Assembly: GCA_963726135.1 (NCBI GenBank)
Contig: CAVSBE010000008.1
Coordinates: 1,550,001 to 1,614,000 of the forward strand
DNA length: 64,000 nucleotides
Source: Bog-473 sp963726135
Lineage (GTDB): Bacteria; Actinomycetota; Acidimicrobiia; Acidimicrobiales; RAAP-2
Direction: 5' to 3'
Shown here: piece by piece, positions 25,957 to 33,923 of the stretch
Layout: each line of letters starts with the position of its first letter
Numbering within the stretch: the first letter of the stretch is position 1
The notes under the pieces: model-generated
What the model saw: the letters and a program-made list of their open reading frames with translations, nothing else
Told to the model about the DNA's origin: nothing
Database searches by the model: none
Position numbers and translations under genes: made by a program

Positions 25957-26925
25957 CTAGAGCTCAAACTGTGCGCCCTCGGCAAGCGCTTCTCGCGCCT
26001 CGGCGACGAGCGAGCGGACGATCGCGCCTGCAGGTTCGACATGTCGGATGAGACCTGCGCTCTGACCGCCGACAACGAGAACTGCTTCTTTGTCGCCGGC
26101 CGCGACCGCCTCGTTGAGTTCGGCGAGCACTGGTGCCGGGTCGATCTCGATCTCGCTTGATCGCGCCTCCCAGCGCTCGACGAACTCGGTGCGCAAGAGA
26201 CGTAAACGTGTTCGGTATCCGAGTGTCCCGGGGTTGGGGTTCATCGCGTTGATGAACCCAGCTTGAATCCAGTTTTCGGACGGGTAAGTGACCAAGGCCT
26301 TCTTCCACCGCTCTCCGACCGGTGACTCGGCCGAGGCGAGAAAACGACTGCCGAGATTGACGCCGGCTGCACCGAGGGTCACGACGGCGGCGATGCCTCT
26401 CCCGTCGGCGATGCCACCCGCAGCGACGACCGGGACCGGACTTACCGCGTCAACGACCTGAGGAACCAGACTCAGGGTACTCACGGTGCCGCCGTACCCG
26501 CCGGCTTCACCCCCTTGGGCGACGATGATGTCGACACCGTGTTCGACGGCGAGCTGCGCCTGGCGAACGGTCGTGATCTGTTGCATGACGAGGCCGCCAG
26601 CATCGTGGACACGGCCAACGAGTTCGACGCCCGCGTCATCGAGCGCGAACGAGACGACCGCGGGAGCACGCTCAAGTGTCGCCGCGAATGCATCTGCGTT
26701 GAGATCCGGGACGACGTGATTCACCGCGAAGGGACGTTCCGTCAAGTCACGGAGCTCATCGAGCTCGCGCTGGAGCTGGTCGGTTGGACGGTTCCACGCA
26801 CCAAGACTACCGAGCGCGCCTGCGTCGGAGACCGCTGCAGCCAGCACGGGCGATGTGAAGATACTCATCCCTGCCTGGATGATCGGAACTTCAATTTCGA
26901 CCAGGTCACACAGTGGCGAACGCAC
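25957..26925 (-). CDS. Nitronate monooxygenase / NPD-type FMN enzyme
   Basis: FMN-dependent TIM-barrel enzyme of 322 residues expected to oxidise nitroalkane nitronates. VPIIQAGMSIFTSPVLAAAV begins the barrel, AQGGEAGGYGG holds the phosphate-binding glycines and the region of the catalytic residue (the usual His after AGG is Tyr here), and VVAAGGIADGRGIAAVVTLG gives the FMN phosphate site. The start is GTG 26925. It stands alone on the minus strand between repeat copies A and B. Enoyl reductase (FabK-like) is an alternative within the superfamily. Confidence 0.85.
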   Translation of the reverse strand: MRSPLCDLVEIEVPIIQAGMSIFTSPVLAAAVSDAGALGSLGAWNRPTDQLQRELDELRDLTERPFAVNHVVPDLNADAFAATLERAPAVVSFALDDAGVELVGRVHDAGGLVMQQITTVRQAQLAVEHGVDIIVAQGGEAGGYGGTVSTLSLVPQVVDAVSPVPVVAAGGIADGRGIAAVVTLGAAGVNLGSRFLASAESPVGERWKKALVTYPSENWIQAGFINAMNPNPGTLGYRTRLRLLRTEFVERWEARSSEIEIDPAPVLAELNEAVAAGDKEAVLVVGGQSAGLIRHVEPAGAIVRSLVAEAREALAEGAQFEL

Positions 26926-27037
26926 CGATCACCTTCCAGTCACGACGGTCGTTGCCGCCGATCTCAGACAGCTCACCGCGGCCGGCCCGCGATGCGTCAG
27001 CAGTATCCCACTATGCTCGCCCTTAATCCCGCTCACC

Positions 27038-27070
27038 GGGTAGCCCAGTTCGCCGGCAATGTGACGAGCT
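27038..27070 (+). repeat. Dispersed palindrome, copy B (degenerate)
   Basis: GGGTAGCCCAGTTCGCCGGC matches the left arm and core of the family; the right arm is weak. It lies between the starts and ends of two minus-strand genes. Confidence 0.6.
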
Positions 27071-27114
27071 GATCACGCGCCACCATGGAGAAGAGCCACG
27101 GGTGCTCGGAGGAG

Positions 27115-27972
27115 TTACCGCTGGTTGAGCGCCTCAATAACGGCAGAGAAATCGGGCCATGGACGGCCAGTCTCGATAACTGCTGACAAGAGCGTGTCAG
27201 TGGCCGGGCCTATGCGCACCCCGATCTCAGCTTGCTCGGCAAGGCCGACGGCCAAACGCACGTCCTTGCGGGCCAGCGTTGGAGTGAACCATCCCGGGTG
27301 TGCCTCATCGAAGAGACTCTCCAACCGTATCTTGCTCGCCGGACTGACAACGAAGCTCTCAGCAAAAAGGCTATTGAGAAGGTCGTCGGATATTCCGTGG
27401 TGTCGGGCAGTGGCGATAGCTTCCGCCAGGGCAGCCACTCCGGTGATCAGCAGCAGGTTCGAAACAAGCTTCATGGTCGCCCCGGATCCAACCGGTCCGC
27501 AGTACTTGTAGCCGGCACCGAGATCAGTCCACAGGGCATCGAGACTGGTCACGCTCGGCGAAGGCCCGCCGATCAAGAAGCTCCCCATGCCCGCGGCGAT
27601 CATAGAAGGGGAGCCCATCACTGGAGCATCGAGCACCGCGCCCTTGGGAGCGACCTCTGCCACTCGACGAACCGTGTCTGGCGAGACCGTGCTGACAATG
27701 GCCATGATCGCCCCCAGGGGGAGTGAGCTCAGAATGCCATCTTCGCCTAGACACACGCTGAGTACGGCATCGTCGTCGGCCAGAACCATCAAGACCACGT
27801 CGCTGTCCGCCACGGCCTCTTTGGGAGAGTGAATCTCGACGGCGCCGCCCGAGACGAGATCGGCGGCTCGATTCGCTGTTCGGTTCCAGACGGTGACCTG
27901 GTGCCCCATTTCCAGCGCACGTGCGGCGAACGCATGACCCATGTTTCCCATGCCGAAGACAGCAACTCTCAT
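27115..27972 (-). CDS. NAD(P)-dependent beta-hydroxyacid dehydrogenase family (6PGDH/HIBADH-like)
   Basis: Oxidoreductase of 285 residues. MRVAVFGMGNMGHAFAARAL is the Rossmann nucleotide-binding start, VLMVLADDDAVLSV and VLDAPVMGSPSMIAAG the substrate-binding signature region, and GSGATMKLVSNLLLI contains the catalytic lysine. ATG 27972 is chosen over the longer frame because it puts the Rossmann motif at the N-terminus; the extension would read into repeat copy C. Substrates in the family include 3-hydroxyisobutyrate, tartronate semialdehyde and imines (imine reductase-like); none can be assigned here. Confidence 0.87.
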   Translation of the reverse strand: MRVAVFGMGNMGHAFAARALEMGHQVTVWNRTANRAADLVSGGAVEIHSPKEAVADSDVVLMVLADDDAVLSVCLGEDGILSSLPLGAIMAIVSTVSPDTVRRVAEVAPKGAVLDAPVMGSPSMIAAGMGSFLIGGPSPSVTSLDALWTDLGAGYKYCGPVGSGATMKLVSNLLLITGVAALAEAIATARHHGISDDLLNSLFAESFVVSPASKIRLESLFDEAHPGWFTPTLARKDVRLAVGLAEQAEIGVRIGPATDTLLSAVIETGRPWPDFSAVIEALNQR

Positions 27973-28011
27973 CCGGCCAGCATATGGCCGCCATGCAGGT
28001 GAGACGCCTCT

Positions 28012-28069
28012 GGGAGTGCCCCAATTCGCCGGGATGAGAGACACTCTCCGGCACGACTGGGGCAGTCCC
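28012..28069 (+). repeat. Dispersed palindrome, copy C
   Basis: Outer arms GGGAGTGCCCCA (28012-28023) and TGGGGCAGTCCC (28058-28069) pair with one mismatch. An inner pair GCCGG...AGAG / CTCTCCGGC lies within. It contains TTCGCCGGGA and CGGCACGACTGGGG. It sits between divergent genes, so it cannot be a terminator. Confidence 0.9.
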
Positions 28070-28283
28070 AATGGTCCGGACTCGACCCTTCGGAGGGTCA
28101 GCTCGACAAAACGCTGTCTCACCGACGCCATCGCTCGACAATGTCAGTTGATGAACGCGATGGTCTGCTTGATCTCCTCGGTTGCGAGCGTCATGACTTT
28201 AGGGCGTTGGATCGTGGTAGACGACGCCTGGCCGAGGAGGAGCTACAGCATCGAACCGGACCTCAGGTCAGACTGTTTGCCTC

Positions 28284-29618
28284 ATGAGCCTTCCGGAGAC
28301 CAAATACGTGGCCATCGGGGATGCTGACGTTGCCTACCAGATCCTCGGAGAGGGACCCTCCGACCTCCTCTTCTTCAACGGACTTGGCAGCAACGTCGAG
28401 ATGGCGTGGGAGGACCCAGACATTGCCGACTTCCTCAGACGGCTGGCGTCGTTACGCCGCTTGATCTTTCTCGATCGACGAGGCACAGGGGCATCTGACG
28501 GTGTGCCACGTAACGCCATACCAACATGGGAGGAGTGGACAGAAGACATCGAGAGCGTCCTCAACGCGGTCGGGTCCGAGCAGACATCCATCCTCGCGAC
28601 GGTCGATGCTGGCCCGATCGCGATCCTCTACGCCGCTGCACATCCCGAACGGGTCGAATCCCTGGTGCTGTGCAACACCACTGCCCGATATCTGATCGCG
28701 GACGACTATCCGATCGGTGTCACGCCCGAGGCGCTCGATTTCGTTATCGAGTTCCTCCGGACCCACTGGGGTACGCCGGAGTTCCTCTCGCTTGCTGGTG
28801 CAGCTGGCCCGGAAGACCCAGTTCGCCGCGATGCCCTTGCTCGGCTCTTCCGGTCGTCGGTCACCCCGAGAACCGCGGCGGCACAGTACGACTACCTGCT
28901 CCGGAACCTCGATGTTCGCCCGGTGCTCCCGCTCCTCCGGGCGCCCACGCTGGTACTTAGCGCCGACAATCCAAGCTTTCTGCCCATTGCTCATGGGCGT
29001 TATGTGGCGGAGCACATTGAGGGATCCAAGTTCGTCGCGCTGCCAGGCGACGACATGTTGATCTTCAGCCAGCGGGACGTGATCTTCGACGAAGTGGCCG
29101 AGTTCTTGACCGGTACGAGACCGGTAACCGACATCGACCGGGTGCTGGTCTCTGTACTCTTCACCGATATCGTCGGATCAACCGAACGTGCAGCCTCGCT
29201 GGGTGATCAACGGTGGCGGTCTCTATTGGATCGCCATGATCAAATTGTCCGCGAACAACTGCGGATCTTCCGAGGTCGCGAGGTCAACACGACGGGAGAC
29301 GGCTTCGTCGCTTCATTCGATGGTCCGGCTCGAGCCATCCGTTGTGGCCAGGTGATCATCGACGCCACCCGAACGCTCGGTATCGAGCTGCGCATGGGTC
29401 TCCACACCGGTGAGTGCGAGGTGAGAGGAAACGATCTGGGCGGCCTCGCCGTTCACATCGCCGCTCGGATCGGTTCCTTGGCCTCACCGAACGAGTTTCT
29501 TGTCTCGAGCACCGTCAAGGACCTCGTGGTTGGCTCGGGCATTGAATTCAATGACCGCGGTGAACACGTGCTGAAGGGGGTGCCGGGGAGCTGGAGGCTC
29601 CACGCGGTCTCCGGTTGA
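28284..29618 (+). CDS. Alpha/beta-hydrolase fused to class III adenylate/guanylate cyclase
   Basis: Two-domain protein of 444 residues. Residues about 10-275 have the alpha/beta-hydrolase fold (LIFLDRRGTGASDG, HPERVESLVLCNTTARY, APTLVLSAD). Residues about 285-444 are a class III nucleotide cyclase domain: VLVSVLFTDIVGSTERAA with a metal-binding Asp, VNTTGDGFVASFDGPARAI with the second Asp, and LRMGLHTGECE. The nucleophile elbow reads TVDAGPIAIL where active relatives have a Ser at the Val position, so the hydrolase part is probably a sensor or inactive. It may produce cAMP in response to a ligand. It is free-standing between repeat copies C and D. Confidence 0.88.
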   Translation: MSLPETKYVAIGDADVAYQILGEGPSDLLFFNGLGSNVEMAWEDPDIADFLRRLASLRRLIFLDRRGTGASDGVPRNAIPTWEEWTEDIESVLNAVGSEQTSILATVDAGPIAILYAAAHPERVESLVLCNTTARYLIADDYPIGVTPEALDFVIEFLRTHWGTPEFLSLAGAAGPEDPVRRDALARLFRSSVTPRTAAAQYDYLLRNLDVRPVLPLLRAPTLVLSADNPSFLPIAHGRYVAEHIEGSKFVALPGDDMLIFSQRDVIFDEVAEFLTGTRPVTDIDRVLVSVLFTDIVGSTERAASLGDQRWRSLLDRHDQIVREQLRIFRGREVNTTGDGFVASFDGPARAIRCGQVIIDATRTLGIELRMGLHTGECEVRGNDLGGLAVHIAARIGSLASPNEFLVSSTVKDLVVGSGIEFNDRGEHVLKGVPGSWRLHAVSG

Positions 29619-29706
29619 ACCACAACGGCATACAGGTGCGGCTTCGACTTAGTGACAGATTGAGACGTTTATGGGCCAGAACACCACCGCCTGACCACAG
29701 AGGTAA

Positions 29707-29753
29707 GGGGTATCCCAGTTCGCCGGGATCGTGACACCGTCCACCACTGGGTC
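29707..29753 (+). repeat. Dispersed palindrome, copy D
   Basis: CCCAGT (29714-29719) with core TCGCCGGGATC and the matching ACTGGG (29746-29751). It lies between the cyclase stop and the HAD gene, overlapping the first codons of the longest HAD frame. Confidence 0.85.
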
Positions 29754-29781
29754 GGAACCACGGATATGCGAACCTGGACGA

Positions 29782-30426
29782 GTGGATGAGGAGCTGCCTT
29801 ACGAACTCGGGGCAGTCCGTGCCCTGCTGTTTGATCTGGGCGGTGTAGTCATTGACCTAGACATCGGGAGGGCATTCCAGATATGGGCATGCCGGGCGGG
29901 TTGTGATCCGACAGTGATCGCAGAGCGATTCTCCCTCGACGATTCCTACGAACAGCACGAACGAGGTGAGATTCCGGCATCCAGCTACTTCGCCTCTTTG
30001 CGCCAATCCTTGAGCATCGACCTCTCCGACGATGAATTCATCCAGGGGTGGAACGACATCTATCTCGGCCCAGTTCCCGGTATGTCCAAAATGCTGTCCG
30101 TCGCTCAACAGCATCTGCCGCTCTTTGCCTTTACGAACTCGAATCCGACTCACCAAAGTATTTGGGAGCGTCTCTACGCTGACGAATTGCGGCGCTTCCA
30201 AACGATCTACGTCTCATCGGATCTCGGGGCCCGAAAGCCTGACCCTGAAGCCTTCCACCTCGTGGCCAAGCGTATGGGTTTTGAGCCCGGGGAAGTGCTG
30301 TTCTTCGATGACGGACCGGAGAACGTCGAGGGAGCCCGAACGGCCGGGATGCAAGGAGTGATAGTTCGCTCTATCAGAGATGTTCGCCGGGCACTCTCAC
30401 GAATCGGACTCGAGTTCGATCCCTGA
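29782..30426 (+). CDS. HAD-superfamily hydrolase (HAD-IA, YihX-like)
   Basis: Phosphatase-like hydrolase of about 214 residues. Motif I is LLFDLGGVVIDLD (nucleophile Asp, DLG form as in YihX-type sugar phosphatases), motif II FAFTNSNPTH, motif III SSDLGARKPDPEAF with the lysine, and motif IV VLFFDDGPENVEGAR. All catalytic positions are present. The frame opens at GTG 29731, but that start lies inside repeat copy D; GTG 29782 (VDEELPYELG) is preferred. Followed by repeat copy E, which is split by the IS110 element, it forms a one-gene unit between two repeats. Confidence 0.87.
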   Translation: MDEELPYELGAVRALLFDLGGVVIDLDIGRAFQIWACRAGCDPTVIAERFSLDDSYEQHERGEIPASSYFASLRQSLSIDLSDDEFIQGWNDIYLGPVPGMSKMLSVAQQHLPLFAFTNSNPTHQSIWERLYADELRRFQTIYVSSDLGARKPDPEAFHLVAKRMGFEPGEVLFFDDGPENVEGARTAGMQGVIVRSIRDVRRALSRIGLEFDP

Positions 30427-30463
30427 GGGTTCGGTCGAAGTAGTCCTGCAGCAGATCACCAAA

Positions 30464-30477
30464 GGGTGCCCCCGTAC
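30464..30477 (+). repeat. Dispersed palindrome, copy E, left part
   Basis: GGGTGCCCCCGTAC matches the left arm of copies H and J up to the base before the core, then stops abruptly. The missing part is found 1.5 kb away at 31988, on the other side of the IS110 element. Confidence 0.75.
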
Positions 30478-30731
30478 ATTGATACTTCTCTGAGGGTCCA
30501 CCGCTTGATTGCTGGTCCTGAATAGCTTCGGGAGTGCTGGTTGGTTCGGCTTGACTTGGAGTTCCGTGACGCCTTCGGGTGTCGTCGACCGAGGCCAACC
30601 AGTCGCACATTGACAGCGGCACGTCCCGTCTCCGAGTTGGGGTGATTGGTCCGGGTTGCTAGAACAACCCAGACCGCCCGTCGCTCCGATCCGGGACGGC
30701 CGTGCCATCCCTCAACACCTTGAGAGAAGGG
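30478..30731 (+). ncRNA. Candidate IS110 bridge RNA in the left noncoding end
   Basis: IS110 elements of the main subgroup are known to express a structured bridge RNA from the noncoding end upstream of the transposase, which pairs with target and donor DNA. Here about 250 nt are free of genes. A perfect hairpin GGGTTG-CTAGAA-CAACCC lies at 30653-30670 and other short pairings surround it. Exact ends and guide loops were not determined. The call rests on family knowledge plus this structure. Confidence 0.4.
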
Positions 30732-30737
30732 ATGACC

Positions 30738-31781
30738 ATGACCATCGTAGAAGCTGCGCGCGGGATCACCGGTGGTGTCGATACCCACCGCGACCTCCAT
30801 GTCGCCGCAGCGCTCGATCCGCTGGGTGGACTGCTCGGGACCGAGAGCTTCTCGACCGATGCGGCCGGCTACAAGGCGCTGCTGCGCTGGCTCGAGGGCT
30901 TCGGAGACGTCACCAAGATCGGTGTGGAGGGGACGGGTTCGTATGGCTCGGGCCTGGCCCGCCACCTGCGTCGTGCGGGCGTCGAGGTCATCGAGGTCGA
31001 CCGGCCGGATCGCCAGAAGCGCCGGAGAACCGGCAAGTCCGATCCCCTCGACGCCATCGAAGCCGCCCGGGCCGCCTTGAGTGGTCGGGCGAGGGGCAAG
31101 CCCAAGTCACGCGACGGTGCGGTCGAGGCCATCCGGGTCCTCGTCGTCGCCAAGCGCTCGGCCCGCCAGGCCAGGAGCAAGGCCCTGGTCCAGATGCGCC
31201 ACCTCGGCTACAGCGCCCCTGAGCAGCTGCGTTGCCGCTTGAAGGGCCTCTCGGTGCCTGCACTGGTGGCCGAAGGAAAGGGGCTTCGTCCCAGTCGCTC
31301 TCCCGATCCGGTGACCGCTGCCACCAAGGCGTCGTTGTCCTCGTTGGCACACCGCATCGAGGCGCTCGACCGTGAACTCGCCGAGCTCGACGAGCGGATC
31401 GAAGCGCTCCTCGTCGCCACCGTCCCGGACCTCCTCGAGCTCTTCGGGGTCGGTCCCGACACCGCGGCGGCCCTCGTCATGGCCGCCGGCGACAATCCCG
31501 AGCGCCTCCACTCAGAGGCGGCTTGGGCCCACTTGTGCGGTGTGTCGCCCATTCCCAAGGGGTCAGGCAAGAACAGCGGCAGGGTCAAGGTTCACGACGG
31601 TGGGGATCGCCAGGCCAACAGCGCGCTCTGGCGCATCGTCATGGTGCGCATCGCCCACGATCCCGAGACCCAGCTCTACTTCGAGCGCCGCGTGAAGGAA
31701 GGGAAGACCACATATGACGTCATCCGCATCTTGAAGCGCTACGTCGCCCGCGAGGTCTATCGCTACCTGCCCCGCGGATAG
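30738..31781 (+). CDS. IS110-family transposase (DEDD)
   Basis: Recombinase of about 347 residues that moves the IS110 element. The RuvC-like N-terminal domain has GVDTHRDLHVAAALD (first Asp), KIGVEGTGSYGSGLA (Glu) and RRTGKSDPLDAIEAAR (Asp pair). The C-terminal Tnp domain has LLELFGVGPDTAAALVMAAG, AHLCGVSPIPKGSGKNSGR with the serine region, and DRQANSALWRIVMVRIAHD. All catalytic landmarks are intact. ATG 30738 has AGAAGG at good spacing; ATG 30732 and a start at 30702 are also in frame. It is the only intact transposase in the window. Confidence 0.93.
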   Translation: MTIVEAARGITGGVDTHRDLHVAAALDPLGGLLGTESFSTDAAGYKALLRWLEGFGDVTKIGVEGTGSYGSGLARHLRRAGVEVIEVDRPDRQKRRRTGKSDPLDAIEAARAALSGRARGKPKSRDGAVEAIRVLVVAKRSARQARSKALVQMRHLGYSAPEQLRCRLKGLSVPALVAEGKGLRPSRSPDPVTAATKASLSSLAHRIEALDRELAELDERIEALLVATVPDLLELFGVGPDTAAALVMAAGDNPERLHSEAAWAHLCGVSPIPKGSGKNSGRVKVHDGGDRQANSALWRIVMVRIAHDPETQLYFERRVKEGKTTYDVIRILKRYVAREVYRYLPRG

Positions 31782-31987
31782 ATCCCCGGGCTGTGGGTCT
31801 GGCTTTCCCCCGTTCTGTCGGCCTTCGGGTCTGACTTCCCAGCGATTCGCCGACCCTCAGCTCGGGCCACCATCTCGAAAACGCGTGACCCAATAAGAGC
31901 TTGTCCTCGACTCGAGTGACTCATCAATGTTCTGTCCGCTGTTTTCACTCCCGAGCCCCCGAAGAGGGGTTGACAAGTGATAGGAGC

Positions 31988-32030
31988 GTCGCCGGGACGG
32001 CAGGGCAGTTCGGCACGACCGGGGATACCC
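31988..32030 (+). repeat. Dispersed palindrome, copy E, right part
   Basis: GTCGCCGGGACGGCAGGGC then AGTTCGGCACGACCGGGGAT, matching the core and right arm of copy A. It starts exactly where the IS110 right end stops and completes the left part at 30464. Confidence 0.85.
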
Positions 32031-32380
32031 CTCTATGTCCCGTATGCCGATGGCAAAGGAAGCGAAATCTGTGACGAAGGGTCCCGGCCTTGATCTTCGT
32101 CCGTTCGCTACGGCCCTCTTGTCCTTCTGGTTCCTGCCGAGGCTCTCCGTGGACGGCATATTGCCGCAAAAGCTCTCTTGGGGCCAGAATTCGTTCCACT
32201 CTCCGCGGGGCGGCATACACTGACCCGTTGGCTAGGCAACTGGCGACGGGACAGGATCGACGTTGTCGTCCCAAGGGATGGGGTGCTCTCCCCCACGCGG
32301 CGCGGACCCGCCCTCTTTTGGAATGTCGGGCAAACGGACCGTTCTGGACTGACCCCGAACGCCGGGTCTGGGCCACACTA
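32031..32380. other. Region without a clear gene after the IS110 element
   Basis: Open frames of 60-70 codons exist on the plus strand (from 32035 and 32178) but change frame and have no recognised features. They may be the decayed 5' part of the hypothetical gene that follows. Confidence 0.4.
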
Positions 32381-32905
32381 ATGTGGCCTCCGGCAGCCTT
32401 CTTTGAGCCCGTCAGCACATCACCCCCCAGGTTCGATCGGGAACGCACCCCCCTGCCCTGGGAGGAGGGTCTTGGTCAGGCTGTCTTCGAGGATGTAGTC
32501 CTCGCCAAGGGAGGAGACGGGCTGGTCATGTTGAGAAGTCTCGTCGCATTCCCAAGGGTGATGACCTGGCCGTGGTGGCACTGTTCCGGGATCCCCTTGT
32601 CCAAGGATCCGAAACACGCGGTGATGACGCGCCCCACCTTTGGATATTCGATCTCGGACGAGACCCCTGGGACGGGGATCGTGCTGTTAGGGCTGTGCTT
32701 CAGCGACGGATTTAGTTACCGAAACCTCGATGAGCGGGGCAGCGCTGGGCATCTCGGAGGTTTGCAAGGGGGCTCCCGGGCGTTTACCGGTTATCGGGAC
32801 TTCTGGGCACCTTTGCCGACGCCAGGCGAATTGGAAGTTTGGGTCGCGTGGCCGGCTGCCCAGATACCGGAGACCCGCACGCTGTTGGACGCCTCTGGTA
32901 CGTGA
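32381..32905 (+). CDS. Hypothetical protein, possibly a decayed 5' end
   Basis: The last 100 residues look genuine: GTGIVLLGLCFSDGFSYRNL, RAFTGYRDFWAPLPTPGELE and VWVAWPAAQIPETRTLLDAS. They resemble a common actinobacterial hypothetical protein with 'GV.F.DG...NL' and 'FW..PLP.PG.L.....WPA..I..TR..LD' motifs. The first part of that family is not clearly present: the frame is open up to 32090, but the early codons look random. ATG 32381 is a guess. It lies between repeat copies E and F on the plus strand. Function unknown. Confidence 0.5.
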   Translation: MWPPAAFFEPVSTSPPRFDRERTPLPWEEGLGQAVFEDVVLAKGGDGLVMLRSLVAFPRVMTWPWWHCSGIPLSKDPKHAVMTRPTFGYSISDETPGTGIVLLGLCFSDGFSYRNLDERGSAGHLGGLQGGSRAFTGYRDFWAPLPTPGELEVWVAWPAAQIPETRTLLDASGT

Positions 32906-32953
32906 GACGTCCGCCTCACTTCGACCACCCTGGGCGTAACTTGGCCAGAGGTA

Positions 32954-32990
32954 GGGTGCCCCAGTTCGCCGGTTGGGTGGGATGCCTGAC
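32954..32990 (+). repeat. Dispersed palindrome, copy F
   Basis: GGGTGCCCCAGTTCGCCGG is a full match to the left arm and start of the core; the right arm has decayed. It lies just downstream of the hypothetical gene and next to the stop of a small minus-strand ORF. Confidence 0.75.
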
Positions 32991-32995
32991 TTCAC

Positions 32996-33148
32996 CTAGT
33001 CAGGCTTTGCTAACCCACGTAGTTCCTCCAAGCTGGCAATAAGTTGATCCACCAGCTCCAAAGATGTCTCGAAGTCAAAGCCACGTTCTTCGTCAGTGTC
33101 CAGCAGTTGATTGCGAAGTTCAATCGCACGTTGATGGGTTATAGCCAC
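32996..33148 (-). CDS. Small acidic hypothetical protein, 50 residues
   Basis: The minus strand from GTG 33148 reads VAITHQRAIELRNQLLDTDE, ERGFDFETSLELVDQLIASL and EELRGLAKPD, then TAG. The composition is helical, charged and leucine-spaced, and the codons have a real coding look despite the short length. The frame continues a few codons upstream (LGTYDHT) without a better start. It is the only gene-like unit between repeat copies F and G. Two helices with possible coiled-coil character are predicted by eye; an antitoxin-like or regulator-like role is only speculation. Confidence 0.5.
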   Translation of the reverse strand: MAITHQRAIELRNQLLDTDEERGFDFETSLELVDQLIASLEELRGLAKPD

Positions 33149-33324
33149 GGTGTGATCATATGTTCCCAGCTGTCACCCGCATCCCCCGTCGAAGGCGGCC
33201 GACCGGAGTTTGTCCTATACGTCGATCAAGACCGGAAGACTGCTTGGAGTCGAGATTCTAGGACTGAGGTATCGACTTAGGCCAGAGAGGCCTGTTCAGG
33301 CCGAGATCATCTCTAGCTGACGGC

Positions 33325-33375
33325 CCTGGGCATCCCCGTTCGCCGGGACAGGGTACCCACCGTAGGAGTCGGCGA
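33325..33375 (+). repeat. Dispersed palindrome, copy G
   Basis: CTGGGCATCCCCGTTCGCC, then GGGACAGGGTACCCACC and GGAGTCGGCG. Core and left arm are clear, the right arm partial. It is upstream of the VOC gene. Confidence 0.75.
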
Positions 33376-33424
33376 AGCTTTAATAGGGGTCGCGCAACAC
33401 GGATGAGTTGATGGGGGCCGAACC

Positions 33425-33853
33425 TTGAAAAAGAACCGTTCAGTACCTGACGCAACCATAATTCCGGTTCTGATCTACCCAGATGTTCGAGCGGCAGTGG
33501 ATTGGCTGACCGACGCGTTCGGGTTCACCGAGCGCGTCCGGATCGGTGAAGACCATCGATCGCAGCTTCAATTTGGCGATGGTGCAGTCATAGTCGGTGA
33601 CCTGCGGGCTGATCGCACACCGCCCCGCTCGGGGGAGGTAACTCATTCGGTTCTGGTCAGGGTGGCAGACGCCCAAGCTCACTGTGAACGGGCCCGCGCT
33701 GCTGGAGCCCGAATCCTCATGGAGCCGACAGACATGAAATTTGGCGAACGCCAATACACCGCAGAGGACCTTGTGGGCCACCTGTGGACCTTCTCTGAGA
33801 CACTCGCTGACATGGCTCCAGAGGAATGGGGCGGAAAGACGGTGACGTCTTAG
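33425..33853 (+). CDS. VOC-superfamily protein (glyoxalase/bleomycin-resistance-like)
   Basis: Small beta-alpha-beta-beta-beta fold protein, 142 residues. TIIPVLIYPDVRAAVDWLTD, AFGFTERVRIGEDHRSQLQF and GARILMEPTDMKFGERQYTA then EDLVGHLWTFSET follow the pattern of the single-chain VOC proteins related to PhnB and bleomycin-binding proteins. The C-terminal Glu/His metal positions appear as the ED..GH.W segment. The start is TTG 33425 (no strong ribosome site). The substrate is unknown. It is a one-gene unit between repeat copies G and H, a type of gene often found in gene cassettes. Confidence 0.87.
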   Translation: MKKNRSVPDATIIPVLIYPDVRAAVDWLTDAFGFTERVRIGEDHRSQLQFGDGAVIVGDLRADRTPPRSGEVTHSVLVRVADAQAHCERARAAGARILMEPTDMKFGERQYTAEDLVGHLWTFSETLADMAPEEWGGKTVTS

Positions 33854-33856
33854 GCA

Positions 33857-33897
33857 ATCTGCCCCAGTACGCCGGGACGGTGGGAGAGTCGGCGCCC
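33857..33897 (+). repeat. Dispersed palindrome, copy H
   Basis: TCTGCCCCAGTACGCCGGGA then CGGTGGGAGAGTCGGCGCCC. It starts four bases after the VOC stop and ends before the convergent PP2C gene's stop. Confidence 0.85.
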
Positions 33898-33923
33898 TTG
33901 CTCGCAGACTGAGTCCGAAGGCT

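Larger units (their letters stand above)
30476..31987 (+). mobile_element. IS110-family insertion sequence, intact, inserted in a dispersed repeat
   Basis: An element of about 1.51 kb with one transposase gene, about 260 bp of noncoding left end and about 205 bp of noncoding right end. As usual for IS110 there are no obvious terminal inverted repeats. The borders are inferred because the flanks are the two parts of one dispersed repeat: GGGTGCCCCCGTAC on the left and GTCGCCGGGACGGC onwards on the right. The right end reads TTGACAAGTGATAGGAGC, a pattern seen at IS110 right ends. A GT dinucleotide at both borders may be the shared recombination core. Confidence 0.82.
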
